From Streptomyces syringium (GTDB lineage: Bacteria > Actinomycetota > Actinomycetes > Streptomycetales > Streptomycetaceae): DNA of 64,000 nt. Below, in pieces: positions 8,069 through 17,705 of this stretch. The stretch covers positions 1,612,001-1,676,000 of the forward strand of contig NZ_JAGIOH010000001.1 in the NCBI RefSeq assembly GCF_017876625.1, in the 5' to 3' direction. Position 1 is the stretch's first letter. Each line of letters opens with the position of its first letter. Both the position numbers and the translations under genes were made by a program. Below the pieces are notes generated by a model. That model searched no databases. It was not told the origin of the DNA and saw only the letters and a list, made by a program, of their open reading frames with translations.

Positions 8069-9244
8069 TCAGCCCTTGACGAAGTCGGCCCGCGCGAGGG
8101 CCGCGGTGTCGCAGTTGTCCGAGAAGATGCCGTCGATACCGGTGGCGAAGTAGGTCTTGAACGCGCCGAAGACGTCGCCGTAGGCGTTGGGGTCCGTGCC
8201 GCGGCGGAAGTCGGCGGGCAGGAAGCTGTTCTCGTTGCGCATCGTGTAGGGGTGCAGGATCAGCCCGGCGGTGTGCGCGTCACGGACGAGGGTGGTGGGC
8301 TTGGTGAGCTTGTCGTTCTTGTCCCGGGGGATGATCAGGTTCAGCCACGGGCCGATGCCCTGGGCGAAGCCGCTGACCCACTTCAGGCCCTTGGGCGTGA
8401 TGAGGTCGGCGACCGTGCGCGGGTCCTTGGCCTCGACGAAGTCCCAGGGGCGGGTGTTCAGGTCGTCCAGCAGGAGCACCTTGGGGCAGTCGACGCCGAG
8501 CCGGTTCAGCCGCTGGAGGCTGCCGGGCTCGAACGACTGCAGGAAGGTGTGGCTGTTGCGCCCGGAGCGCCGGTAGCGGCGCAGCAGCTTGGCGAGGCGC
8601 TCCTCCAGGCCGAGGCCGGCCTTGCGGAAGTACGTGGGGTGCTTGGTCTCTATGTGCAGCCAGATCCGGTGGCCGCGCTTGCGGCCCTGCTCGTCGGCCC
8701 ACTTCAGGACCTCTTCGAGGGTGGGCACCTGCCAGCGGCCGTCGTAGAGGGTGTTGTGCCCGCGGGTGCCGGGGATGCGCTCCTTGGCGCGCAGCGTCTT
8801 CAGCTCGGCGAGGGTGAAGTCCTCGGTGAACCAGCCGGTGTGCGCCTCGCCGTCGACGGTCTTGGTGGTCTTGCGGGACGCGAACTCCGGGCGGGAGGCG
8901 ACATCGGTGGTGCCGGTGATGTCGTTCTCGTGGCGGCAGACGAGGTGCCCGTCCTTGGTGGGGACGACGTCCTGCTCGATGACGTCCGCGCCGTTGTCGA
9001 GGGCGAACTGGTAGGAGCCGAGGGTGTGCTCGGGCCGGTAGCCGCTGCCGCCGCGGTGACCGATGACGGTCGGCTTCGGCAGGTCCTTGTACGAGCCGCC
9101 GTGGCCGGCGTGGCCCTCGTGGCCCGTGCCGCCGGGCGCCGCCACCGCCGGGGCCGCACCGCCGCCCGCGACGACTGCTCCGGCGCCGAGGGCCGCGGCG
9201 GCCCCCAGCAGCGTGCGCCTGCCCGGCCGCTGCTCCTGCTGCAT
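8069..9244 (-). CDS. Secreted glycerophosphodiester phosphodiesterase (GDPD family)
   Basis: This is a Tat-exported enzyme of about 391 residues that hydrolyses glycerophosphodiesters from phospholipid turnover to glycerol-3-phosphate and the head-group alcohol. Start at 9244 (GAGGAG six bases upstream) gives a twin-arginine signal, RPGRRTLLGAAAALG. The GDPD core has the catalytic HRGGSGYRPEHT, the metal-binding IEQDVVPTKDGHLVCRHEND and the C-terminal GIDGIFSDN. Tandem 11-nt GTT-repeats 80-110 bases upstream resemble a PHO box, fitting phosphate-starvation control seen for related genes. A plsC gene is divergent. Confidence 0.9.
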   Translation of the reverse strand: MQQEQRPGRRTLLGAAAALGAGAVVAGGGAAPAVAAPGGTGHEGHAGHGGSYKDLPKPTVIGHRGGSGYRPEHTLGSYQFALDNGADVIEQDVVPTKDGHLVCRHENDITGTTDVASRPEFASRKTTKTVDGEAHTGWFTEDFTLAELKTLRAKERIPGTRGHNTLYDGRWQVPTLEEVLKWADEQGRKRGHRIWLHIETKHPTYFRKAGLGLEERLAKLLRRYRRSGRNSHTFLQSFEPGSLQRLNRLGVDCPKVLLLDDLNTRPWDFVEAKDPRTVADLITPKGLKWVSGFAQGIGPWLNLIIPRDKNDKLTKPTTLVRDAHTAGLILHPYTMRNENSFLPADFRRGTDPNAYGDVFGAFKTYFATGIDGIFSDNCDTAALARADFVKG

Positions 9245-9324
9245 GAACACTCCTCGTTGTGCATTCGTCCGGCACCTGTCCGGCACCTGTCAGACGCGCC
9301 GATCGTAGACACGTACGACTGTCA

Positions 9325-9357
9325 TAGGGAAAGACGGGGCGGGAACGGGGTGGAAAC
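9325..9357 (-). promoter_or_regulatory. Candidate PHO box upstream of the GDPD gene
   Basis: Read on the minus strand from 9357, two adjacent 11-mers GTTTCCACCCC and GTTCCCGCCCC are followed by GTCTTTCCCTA. This 11-nt periodicity with GTT at each start matches the layout of Streptomyces PhoP direct repeats (GTTCACC-type), though the match is imperfect. A possible -10 (TATGAC) follows immediately, as expected if PhoP replaces the -35 contact. Confidence 0.35.
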
Positions 9358-9475
9358 TCACGTCAACGCTGTGTATCCAGTCCGTGAACCCGGTGTGCGC
9401 GGAAGGCGTACCCGCGAGTATCGTCCTCACCTGCGCAGGCATGCGCCACACCGAACATCACGACCGGAGGGCCCG

Positions 9476-10147
9476 TTGTCCCGCATCTTGCTCAAGGCGT
9501 TTCTCGGATTGCTCATGCGCGTCCTGTACCGCCCGAAGGTGGAGGGCGTGGAGCACATCGCCGAGAACGGTCCGGTGATCCTGGCCGGAAACCACGTCAC
9601 CTTCGTGGACTCCTTGTTCCTCGCGCTGGTCCTCAAGCGGCAGGTCTTCTTCATCGGCAAGGACGAGTACGTCACGGGCAAGGGCGTCAAGGGCCGGCTG
9701 ATGGCGTGGTTCTTCACCTCGTCCGGCATGATCCCGGTGGACCGTGACGGCGGCCGCGGTGGCGCCGCGGCGCTGATGACGGGCAACCGCGTCCTGCAGG
9801 AGGGCAAGGTCTTCGCCATCTACCCGGAGGGCACCCGCTCCCCCGACGGCCGTCTCTACCGCGGTCGCACCGGTATCGCGCGCCTCGCGCTGATGACGGG
9901 CGCGCCGGTGGTCCCGTTCGCGATGGTCGGCACCGAGAAGGTCCAGCCGAACGGCAAGGGCCTGCCCCGGATCGCGCCGGTGACCGTGCGCTTCGGCGAG
10001 CCGCTGGACTTCTCCCGCTACGAGGGCATGGACCGCGACCGCTACGTCCTGCGGGCCGTCACCGACGAGGTCATGAGCGACGTCATGCGGCTGTCGGGCC
10101 AGGAGTACGTCGACATGTACGCGACCAAGGCGCGGCAGGTCGCCTGA
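9476..10147 (+). CDS. 1-acyl-sn-glycerol-3-phosphate acyltransferase (PlsC family)
   Basis: This membrane-associated acyltransferase of about 223 residues makes phosphatidic acid from lysophosphatidic acid and acyl-CoA or acyl-ACP. The catalytic HX4D motif is NHVTFVDS, and the substrate-binding motif is YPEGTRSPDG. A single N-terminal hydrophobic segment (LLKAFLGLLMRVLY) anchors it. The start is TTG 9476, with GGAGG six bases upstream; no ATG or GTG fits the homology better. It is divergent from the secreted GDPD gene, so lipid breakdown and synthesis genes share a control region. A bidirectional hairpin follows. Confidence 0.88.
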   Translation: MSRILLKAFLGLLMRVLYRPKVEGVEHIAENGPVILAGNHVTFVDSLFLALVLKRQVFFIGKDEYVTGKGVKGRLMAWFFTSSGMIPVDRDGGRGGAAALMTGNRVLQEGKVFAIYPEGTRSPDGRLYRGRTGIARLALMTGAPVVPFAMVGTEKVQPNGKGLPRIAPVTVRFGEPLDFSRYEGMDRDRYVLRAVTDEVMSDVMRLSGQEYVDMYATKARQVA

Positions 10148-10177
10148 CGGCGGCGAGCGCCGCGCGGGCGCGCCTCG

Positions 10178-10213
10178 AACGCCGGACGGGCTGCGATCAG
10201 CCCGTCCGGCGTT
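10178..10213. terminator. Bidirectional hairpin, derivative of the dispersed palindromic element (copy 2)
   Basis: AACGCCGGACGGGCTG at 10178-10193 pairs perfectly with 10198-10213 around CGAT. It sits between the convergent plsC and lipase genes and can terminate both. The sequence is the core of the element seen at 6603, 45603 and 61215, but lacks the GCGCCCGCAGGGCGC tail. Confidence 0.75.
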
Positions 10214-10219
10214 TGTGTT

Positions 10220-11047
10220 CTACGCCCCGCCGAGGCAGCGCGGCTGGAAGCCCGGGTCGGCCGGGCCCTTGCGGGCCAGGGCGGCGAGCACCCACTGGGC
10301 GACGACCGGGTCCTTGGTCGCCTGGTCGTGCATGTAGAGGTCGAGCGGGCACTTGTCCTGGAGCACGACGTTGGTGAGGTGCTCCTTGTCCCCGCTGAGC
10401 AGCGCGCTCGTATACGGGATGACGACCTCGTCGTAGCGCGTGGTGATGACCGTGTAGTCGGGTCCGGCCGGGGTCTCGTCACCGGCGTTGAGCTTCTGCA
10501 GCAGTTCGGAGCCGGCCTGCTGGTCCACGCAGGACGGGCAGAAGGTCCAGCCCGCGGGGATGGCGAGGGGGTTCTTCGTGCCGTGGTTGGAGGGGACGAT
10601 GCCGACGAGGTCGTCGACCTTGTCGGCGCCGCCGAGGAACTTCACGTAGTAGCGCGGCAGCATGCCGCCCTGGCTGTGGCCGACGATGTCGACCTTCGCG
10701 GCCCCCGTCGCGCCGCGCACGGCCTCGACGAAGTCCCGCAGTTCGGCGGCCGACTGCGGGATCGGGTCGGTCTCGAAGTGCCCGTAGTTGAAGGCGAAGA
10801 CGCAGTAACCCGCCTCCTTCAGCTTGGGCGAGAGCTTGGACCAGTTCTCCGCCATCAGCTTGAACGTGCCGTTGACCAGCACGACGGGCTGCGGGTGGGC
10901 CGAATCCGGCTTGCAGGTCCAGTCGTTGGCGCCGCCGGGCGGGGTGTCGAGCACCGACGCGGCGGCCGGGGCCGAGAGACCGGTGAGGCCGAGCGCGGCG
11001 GTGGCCGCGGCGGCGATCAGGAACCGGACTGTTCTACGCAGACGCAT
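10220..11047 (-). CDS. Secreted alpha/beta-hydrolase, lipase class 2-like
   Basis: This exported lipase or esterase has about 275 residues, with a Sec signal peptide (FLIAAAATAALGLTGLSAPAAAS) after MRLRRT. The mature enzyme has the oxyanion region PVVLVNGTF, the nucleophile elbow VGHSQGG with the catalytic Ser, and late Asp and His candidates. Several Cys (WTCKPDS, TFCPSCVDQQ, DKCPLD) suggest disulfides. The start at 11045-11047 has AAGGA upstream and begins at the signal peptide; the longer open frame is rejected. It likely degrades extracellular triacylglycerol or esters. It is probably monocistronic. Confidence 0.87.
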   Translation of the reverse strand: MRLRRTVRFLIAAAATAALGLTGLSAPAAASVLDTPPGGANDWTCKPDSAHPQPVVLVNGTFKLMAENWSKLSPKLKEAGYCVFAFNYGHFETDPIPQSAAELRDFVEAVRGATGAAKVDIVGHSQGGMLPRYYVKFLGGADKVDDLVGIVPSNHGTKNPLAIPAGWTFCPSCVDQQAGSELLQKLNAGDETPAGPDYTVITTRYDEVVIPYTSALLSGDKEHLTNVVLQDKCPLDLYMHDQATKDPVVAQWVLAALARKGPADPGFQPRCLGGA

Positions 11048-11192
11048 GGGGGGATTCCTTCGAGGCACGGGACTCTCGTCCGGACGTCGTCGTCCGGACA
11101 CACCAGACGAACGCTGTTCGGCAATACCGACCGGTAACCACGATGTTTCCGCGCGCATAAGGACCCCGTCAAGACGCTTTTGTTCACGAAAA

Positions 11193-11233
11193 CGTCACGC
11201 GGACCGGAGCATGTTGCTCCGGTCCGCGTGACG
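11193..11233 (-). terminator. Perfect 19-bp inverted repeat downstream of the MFS gene
   Basis: Bases 11193-11211 pair perfectly with 11215-11233 around a three-base loop, about 70 bases after the MFS stop and upstream of the lipase gene. A second inverted repeat (GCGTGAC 11249-11255 with GTCACGC 11263-11269) lies between it and the MFS stop, and GCGTGAC is iterated through 11220-11280. Termination is the simplest role; the iterated unit could also bind a regulator of the lipase gene. Confidence 0.65.
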
Positions 11234-11301
11234 GTCCGCGTGTGTTCCGCGTGACGGTTCGCGTCACGCTCCGCGTGATGTCCCGGCTCCGCCGGGCGGC
11301 C

Positions 11302-12858
11302 TCAGTGCCCGCCGCCCTCCAGCCGCTGCCCGCGCAGCAGGAACCAGGCGGCGACCGCCGTCGCCAGCAGGACCACCGCCCCGACGCCGGAGGCGATCTG
11401 CAGCCCGTCGACGAAGGCGTCCTGGGCCGAGGCGAGCAGAGCCCCGCCCGTGTCCGCCGGGAGATCGGCGGCCACCTCGACCGCGCCGCCCAGGGACTCG
11501 TGGGCCTCGGTCGCCGCGGCGGCCGGGACGCCCTCGGGGGTGGCGAAGTCCGAGTAGACGCCGGTGACGACCGAGCCGAGGAGGGCGATACCGAGGGCGG
11601 CGCCGAGCTCGTAGGCCGTCTCGGAGACCGCCGAGGCCGCGCCCGCCTGCTCCTTGGGCACGCTGGAGAGGATCACGTCGGCGGTGACGGTGAAGGAGAA
11701 GCCCGCGCCGACACCGACGAGCAGCAGCACCGCACCGAGGATCGGATAGGCCGTGTCGGCCTGCAGCCACACGAGCACGGCGAGGGAGAGGCCGATGGCG
11801 CCGAGCCCGCCCGCCACCACGGACCGCACGGAGTAGCGCCGGGCCACCCTGCCCGCGAGCAGACCCGCGGTGACCGCGCCGACGGCCGCCGGCAGCTCCG
11901 CGAGACCCGCCTCCAGCGGGTCACGGCCCTGGACCAGCTGCAGGAACTGCGAGAGGAAGAAGACCAGCCCGGAGAGGCCGAGGATCGTCAGCAGATCGGC
12001 GAGGACCGCCCCGGAGAAGCCCCGGTGGTGGAAGAGCCGCATGTCCAGCAGCGGAGAGGGCAGGGTGAGCTGGCGGCGGACGAACCACACCAGCGCCAGC
12101 GCGCCGACGGCAGCCGCGAGGAGGACGTACCAGTGGAGGCCGTTCGCCGCCCCCTCCTTGATCGCGAAGACGACCGCCACGATGCCGATCATCGACAGGG
12201 CGACACTGGGCAGGTCCCACGGGCCGGGCGAGGGGTCGCGCGACTCGGGCAGCAGCTTGATGCCGACGAGGACGAGGACGGCCATGACCGGCAGGTTGAT
12301 CAGGAAGACCGACCCCCACCAGAAGTGCTGCAGCAGGAAGCCGCCCACGACCGGGCCCACGGCCGCTCCCGCGGAGGCCATCGCACCCCAGATGCCGATG
12401 GCGAAGCTGCGTTCCTTGGGGTCGTGGAAGATATTGCGGATGAGGGCGAGGGTGGAGGGCATCAGCGTCGCGCCCGCCACGCCCAGCAGGGCGCGGGCGA
12501 CGATCATCATCTCCGGGCTCGTCGCGTAGGCGTTGAGCACCGACACCGCGCCGAACGCCACGGAGCCGGTCAGCAGCAGCTTCTTGCGCCCGATGCGGTC
12601 ACCGAGGCTGCCCATGGAGACCAGGAGCCCGGCGATGACGAAGGAGTAGATGTCGCCGATCCACAGCAGCTGGGTGCCCGACGGACGCAGGTCCTCACTG
12701 AGGAAGGGCGTCGCGAGACCGAGGACGGTCGCGTCGATGGCGACGAGCAGGACGGCGAGAACGAGGACGGTGAGCGCGAGCCAGCGCCCGGGACGCGGCG
12801 CTTCGGACTGCGGGCCGCCGCTGGGGCTGCCGGTAGGGCTCTCGGTAGGGCCGGTCAC
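11302..12858 (-). CDS. MFS drug-efflux transporter, DHA2 (14-TMS, EmrB/QacA) family
   Basis: This is a 518-residue inner-membrane proton antiporter with about 14 hydrophobic segments. Family marks include LVAIDATVLGLATPFL in TM1, LLWIGDIYSFVIAGLL in TM2, GSLGDRIGRKKLL (motif A) and GAMASAGAAVGPVVGGFLLQHFWWGSVFLINLPV (motif C and the DHA2 block around residues 155-190). Its ATG overlaps the tetR stop by four bases, so it is the second gene of a tetR-efflux operon. Likely substrates are lipophilic drugs or an endogenous metabolite; specificity cannot be read from sequence. Confidence 0.92.
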   Translation of the reverse strand: MTGPTESPTGSPSGGPQSEAPRPGRWLALTVLVLAVLLVAIDATVLGLATPFLSEDLRPSGTQLLWIGDIYSFVIAGLLVSMGSLGDRIGRKKLLLTGSVAFGAVSVLNAYATSPEMMIVARALLGVAGATLMPSTLALIRNIFHDPKERSFAIGIWGAMASAGAAVGPVVGGFLLQHFWWGSVFLINLPVMAVLVLVGIKLLPESRDPSPGPWDLPSVALSMIGIVAVVFAIKEGAANGLHWYVLLAAAVGALALVWFVRRQLTLPSPLLDMRLFHHRGFSGAVLADLLTILGLSGLVFFLSQFLQLVQGRDPLEAGLAELPAAVGAVTAGLLAGRVARRYSVRSVVAGGLGAIGLSLAVLVWLQADTAYPILGAVLLLVGVGAGFSFTVTADVILSSVPKEQAGAASAVSETAYELGAALGIALLGSVVTGVYSDFATPEGVPAAAATEAHESLGGAVEVAADLPADTGGALLASAQDAFVDGLQIASGVGAVVLLATAVAAWFLLRGQRLEGGGH

Positions 12859-13403
12859 TGTTTCATCCTCCGCTGCGCGCCCCCGAGCAGCAGCTCGGCG
12901 ACCATGCGGGTGCGGTCCTTGGCGGCCACCCGGCCGTCCTGTACGGCCCAGGCCCCGGCCCCGATCAGCCCGTAGAGCGCCTCGGTGAGCCAGGCGGGTG
13001 ACAGCTCCAGCCGGAAGGCGCCCTCCTCCTGGCCCCGTTGGAAGAGGCCCGTGACGCGGGCGTCGAGCCGGTTCCAGCCCTCGTTGAGGCCGGCCTCGTA
13101 GAGCTGGTTCTCGGTGTAGAGGAAGGCCATGATCCCGGCGACCGGTTCGGTGGCCGCGATGAGCCGGCGCAGGGCCTCGGCCGCGTCGCCCTCCTCGGTC
13201 CGGGCCTCGTCCAGGGCCCGCTCGAACTGCTCGATGCCCAGGTCCTCCAGGGCCCGCACGAGCGCGTCGCGCCCGGCGAAGTGGCGGTGGAGGGTGGCGC
13301 GGCTGATTCCGGCCGCCTTGGCGATCTCGTCCATCGAGGCGGTCGGCTTGCGGGTGAGCAGGGCGGCCGCCTCGGCGAGCACATGGTCACGGTCGACACT
13401 CAT
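12855..13403 (-). CDS. TetR family transcriptional repressor of the efflux operon
   Basis: This is a 182-residue regulator. The N-terminal helix-turn-helix is TRKPTASMDEIAKAAGISRATLHRHFAGRDALVRAL, followed by a variable ligand-binding helical domain. It is the first gene of a two-gene operon with the MFS transporter. The ATG (13401-13403) has no Shine-Dalgarno sequence and lies at the edge of a 62-bp near-perfect palindrome, so the mRNA is probably leaderless and the protein probably represses its own operon. The ligand is likely a substrate of the pump. Confidence 0.9.
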   Translation of the reverse strand: MSVDRDHVLAEAAALLTRKPTASMDEIAKAAGISRATLHRHFAGRDALVRALEDLGIEQFERALDEARTEEGDAAEALRRLIAATEPVAGIMAFLYTENQLYEAGLNEGWNRLDARVTGLFQRGQEEGAFRLELSPAWLTEALYGLIGAGAWAVQDGRVAAKDRTRMVAELLLGGAQRRMKQ

Positions 13404-13462
13404 GAGACGACGATAACCCGGATGAGACAGAGATGTCTCATCCGGGTGATCGTTGTCTCATG
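13401..13462. promoter_or_regulatory. 62-bp near-palindromic operator of the tetR-MFS operon
   Basis: The whole segment matches its own reverse complement apart from two outer mismatch pairs and the four-base centre. The central core is GATGAGACA-GAGA-TGTCTCATC (13421-13442), and each end repeats CATGAGAC/GTCTCATG. This gives two outer half-sites around a full inner site, enough for two TetR dimers. The left end contains the tetR start codon. It also lies downstream of argH, so read-through from argH would pass into it. Confidence 0.75.
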
Positions 13463-13492
13463 AGGCCCTCGGGGAGCCGGTCGGCGCGGAGG

Positions 13493-14992
<1,500 letters not shown>

Positions 14993-15043
14993 TCACTGCG
15001 AAGACAAGGGTGAAAGGTGCGTCGCGGCGCTTAACGCGACCGG

Positions 15044-16237
15044 TCAGACCAGGTCACGCTTGGCGGCGATCTTCGACGACAGGCCGAAGATCTCGATGAA
15101 GCCCTTGGACAGCGACTGGTCGAAGGTGTCGCCCGTGTCGTAGGTGGCGAGGTTGAAGTCGTACAGCGACTGCTCGGACTTCCGGCCGGTGACCACGGCC
15201 CGGCCGCCGTGCAGCGTCATCCGGATGTCACCGGTGACGTGCTCGTTGGCCTCGGCGATGAAGCCGTCCAGGGCCCGCTTGAGCGGAGAGAACCACAGGC
15301 CGTCGTAGACCAGCTCGCTCCACCGCTGCTCGACCTGCCGCTTGTACCGGGCGAGCTCGCGCTCGACGGTGACGCTCTCCAGCTCCTGGTGCGCGGTGAT
15401 CAGCGCGATCGCGCCGGGCGCCTCGTAGATCTCGCGGGACTTGATGCCCACCAGCCGGTCCTCGACCATGTCGAGCCGGCCGACGCCCTGCGCACCGGCC
15501 CGCTCGTTGAGCTGCTGGATGGCCTGGAGGACGGAGACGGGCTTGCCGTCGATGGCGACCGGGACGCCCTGCTCGAAGGTGATGATCACCTCGTCGGCCT
15601 CCCGGGGGGTGGCCGGGTTGGCGGTGTAGTCGTAGACGTCCTCGATCGGCGCGTTCCAGATGTCCTCGAGGAAGCCGGTCTCGACGGCCCGGCCGAAGAC
15701 GTTCTGGTCGATGGAGTACGGGGACTTCTTGGTGGTCGCGATCGGGAGGTTCTTCTCCTCGCAGAAGGCGATGGCCTTGTCCCGGGTCATGGCGTAGTCG
15801 CGGACCGGCGCGATGCACTTGAGCTGCGGGGCGAGGGAGGAGATACCGGCCTCGAACCGCACCTGGTCATTGCCCTTGCCCGTGCAGCCGTGGGCGACCG
15901 TGGTCGCGCCGTGCTTCTGGGCGGCGGCGACGAGGTGCTTGACGATCGTCGGCCGGGAGAGGGCGGAGACCAGCGGGTAGCGGTCCATGTAGAGGGCGTT
16001 GGCCTTGATCGCCGGGAGGCAGTACTCGTCGGCGAACTCGTCCTTGGCGTCCGCGACCTCCGCCTCGACCGCACCGCACGCGAGCGCGCGCTTGCGGATG
16101 ACGTCCAGGTCCTCGCCGCCCTGGCCGACATCGACGGCGACGGCGATGACCTCGGCGCCCGTCTCCTCGGCGATCCAGCCGATGGCGACGGAGGTGTCCA
16201 GGCCGCCGGAGTAGGCGAGTACGACGCGCTCGGTCAC
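15044..16237 (-). CDS. argG: Argininosuccinate synthase
   Basis: ArgG condenses citrulline and aspartate with ATP to argininosuccinate. The protein has about 397 residues, with the N-type ATP pyrophosphatase P-loop AYSGGLDTS at residues 8-16 and the family blocks [14 protein letters not shown] and [14 protein letters not shown]. The start is GTG 16235-16237 with AAGGAG nine bases upstream; a long open N-terminal extension has no homology and is rejected. A strong promoter with a TGCATA-type site lies 32-65 bases upstream, so ArgR control is likely. It leads the argGH pair. Confidence 0.97.
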   Translation of the reverse strand: MTERVVLAYSGGLDTSVAIGWIAEETGAEVIAVAVDVGQGGEDLDVIRKRALACGAVEAEVADAKDEFADEYCLPAIKANALYMDRYPLVSALSRPTIVKHLVAAAQKHGATTVAHGCTGKGNDQVRFEAGISSLAPQLKCIAPVRDYAMTRDKAIAFCEEKNLPIATTKKSPYSIDQNVFGRAVETGFLEDIWNAPIEDVYDYTANPATPREADEVIITFEQGVPVAIDGKPVSVLQAIQQLNERAGAQGVGRLDMVEDRLVGIKSREIYEAPGAIALITAHQELESVTVERELARYKRQVEQRWSELVYDGLWFSPLKRALDGFIAEANEHVTGDIRMTLHGGRAVVTGRKSEQSLYDFNLATYDTGDTFDQSLSKGFIEIFGLSSKIAAKRDLV

Positions 16238-16268
16238 GGGTTTCTCCTTACGGTGCAAACGCTGATGG

Positions 16269-16302
16269 GCATAAGTATGCACTCCACCGTATGATTCGTC
16301 AA
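16269..16302 (-). promoter_or_regulatory. argG promoter with candidate ARG box
   Basis: On the minus strand TTGACG (16302-16297) is separated by 17 bases from CATACT (16279-16274). The palindrome GCATA-AG-TATGC (16269-16280) covers the -10. TGCATA is the recurring half-site of Streptomyces ARG boxes and also occurs at the argC promoter. Promoter spacing is ideal; ArgR binding is inferred. Confidence 0.7.
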
Positions 16303-16412
16303 CGAGGGGCTCGGGAGGGCTGCGACAGGGGCGGTCACGCCTCGGAAGGGCCTGCCGACGGGGGCCGCGAGGGCCGTGCGCGGGCCGTGCGCGGAGGGGT
16401 CGGCGACCCGAG

Positions 16413-16442
16413 TTCGATATTCGACCCGGAACAGGGTATTTT
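16413..16442 (+). promoter_or_regulatory. Possible tRNA-Pro promoter
   Basis: TTCGAT (16413-16418) and TATTTT (16437-16442) are 18 bases apart, ending 46 bases before the tRNA. The AT-rich -10 stands out locally. The -35 is weak, so this is tentative. Confidence 0.35.
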
Positions 16443-16488
16443 TCTTCTGCGCGCCCGTTCAGGGGAAACCCGCAGACGGGGCGTGCAC

Positions 16489-16562
<74 letters not shown>

Positions 16563-16574
16563 CGGTGCTGAAGA

Positions 16575-16615
16575 AGCCTCCGATGTACGGGAAACCGTGC
16601 GTCGGGGGCTTTTTT
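16575..16615 (+). terminator. Intrinsic terminator of tRNA-Pro
   Basis: AGCCTCCGA pairs with TCGGGGGCT (one G-U). An inner stem ACGG/CCGT is capped by a GAAA tetraloop, and six T follow at 16610-16615. This is a textbook Rho-independent terminator, 12 bases after the tRNA. It also lies 22 bases past the 3' end of the minus-strand DUF72 gene. Confidence 0.88.
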
Positions 16616-16637
16616 CGTCTGCCCTGTCACTTCCCTG

Positions 16638-17543
16638 TCACGTCGCGGGGCCGCCCGGGAGGGCGACCGCTTCCGCGAGCAGGTGCCGCATGGTCGCGGC
16701 GGCGCTGACCGCGGCGTCCGCGCAGCAGTTGTTGAACAGGACGTGCACCTCTGCTGCCCGGCGGGCGAGCCGTCGTATCCGTTCCGTCCACGGGGCCAGT
16801 TCGGCGACCGTGTAGCGATGGCGGAAGCGGTCCTCCTTGCTGCCCGTTCCCCAGGCCTCGGAGCGCCCGTGGAAGCGGACGACCGCCAGACCGGGGTGGG
16901 TGACGTCGTCGGTCGGCGGCAGGCCCCCGGGGACGGTCCGCGCGGTGTCGACGGCCACCAGGGCCATGCGGTGGGCGCGCAGTACGCCGAGGGTGCGCGG
17001 CAGCTCGTCGGGGACCAGCCACGCGGGGTGGCGGAACTCGACCGCGAGGGGCAGTGCCGGGGCGCGCTCACGGCACGCGGCCAGATGCGCGTGAGCCTCG
17101 GGACCCGGCCGCAGCCACGGCGGGAACTGCAGGAGCACACTGCCCAGTCGGCCGGCCTCCCGCAGGGGCCGCAGTGCGCCCGTGAAGCGTTCCCACAGCT
17201 CGTCCGTCACCCCGGGCGGGAGGTCGGCGCACGCCAGTCGGCGCTGCGCCGGGCCCGCCGGCCGGAGATCGGCGGGCAGGGCCCCGGCCCGTACGGCGTG
17301 ACCGGTCAGTGGCGCGAAGGCCTTGACGTCGAAGGTGAACCCCCGGGGCGTCCGCTCCGCCCACAGCCGGCTGTTGCGCGTGCTGGGCAGGCCGTAATAC
17401 GTCGCGTCGACCTCCACCACGGGGAAGCGGTCCGCGTAGTGCCGCAACCGGCCCTCGGGGTCCCGGGCCCCGGGTGGGTACCAGCCGCTGCTCACGAGAG
17501 AGGGGTCCGTCCACGAACACGTGCCCACGAGAATCTTCGCCAT
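16638..17543 (-). CDS. DUF72 (YecE-like) family protein
   Basis: This 301-residue cytosolic protein belongs to the DUF72/YecE family, a TIM-barrel-like fold of unknown biochemical function. Family marks are ILVGTCSWTDPSLV at the start, VEVDATYYGLPS, the FTFDVKAFAPLTGH strand, GSVLLQFPPWLRP, LAVEFRHPAWL and the late VHVLFNNCCADAA. The length is slightly above the family norm of 240-290. It stands alone between tRNA-Pro and a divergent glutamate-cysteine-ligase-like gene. Confidence 0.9.
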   Translation of the reverse strand: MAKILVGTCSWTDPSLVSSGWYPPGARDPEGRLRHYADRFPVVEVDATYYGLPSTRNSRLWAERTPRGFTFDVKAFAPLTGHAVRAGALPADLRPAGPAQRRLACADLPPGVTDELWERFTGALRPLREAGRLGSVLLQFPPWLRPGPEAHAHLAACRERAPALPLAVEFRHPAWLVPDELPRTLGVLRAHRMALVAVDTARTVPGGLPPTDDVTHPGLAVVRFHGRSEAWGTGSKEDRFRHRYTVAELAPWTERIRRLARRAAEVHVLFNNCCADAAVSAAATMRHLLAEAVALPGGPAT

Positions 17544-17705
17544 GGGCGGACGGCTACCCCGTACCGGCCGCCCCCATCACCGGCCCGGCACGCACCGCTG
17601 TCCCGCCGCTCCGCCCGGTCGCCGCCGGAGTATTCCGTGCGGCCGCGGGCATCAGCATGTCCGGGATCCAGCGGGTCCGGTGGACCGCGGAAAGGGGCGG
17701 TGGCG

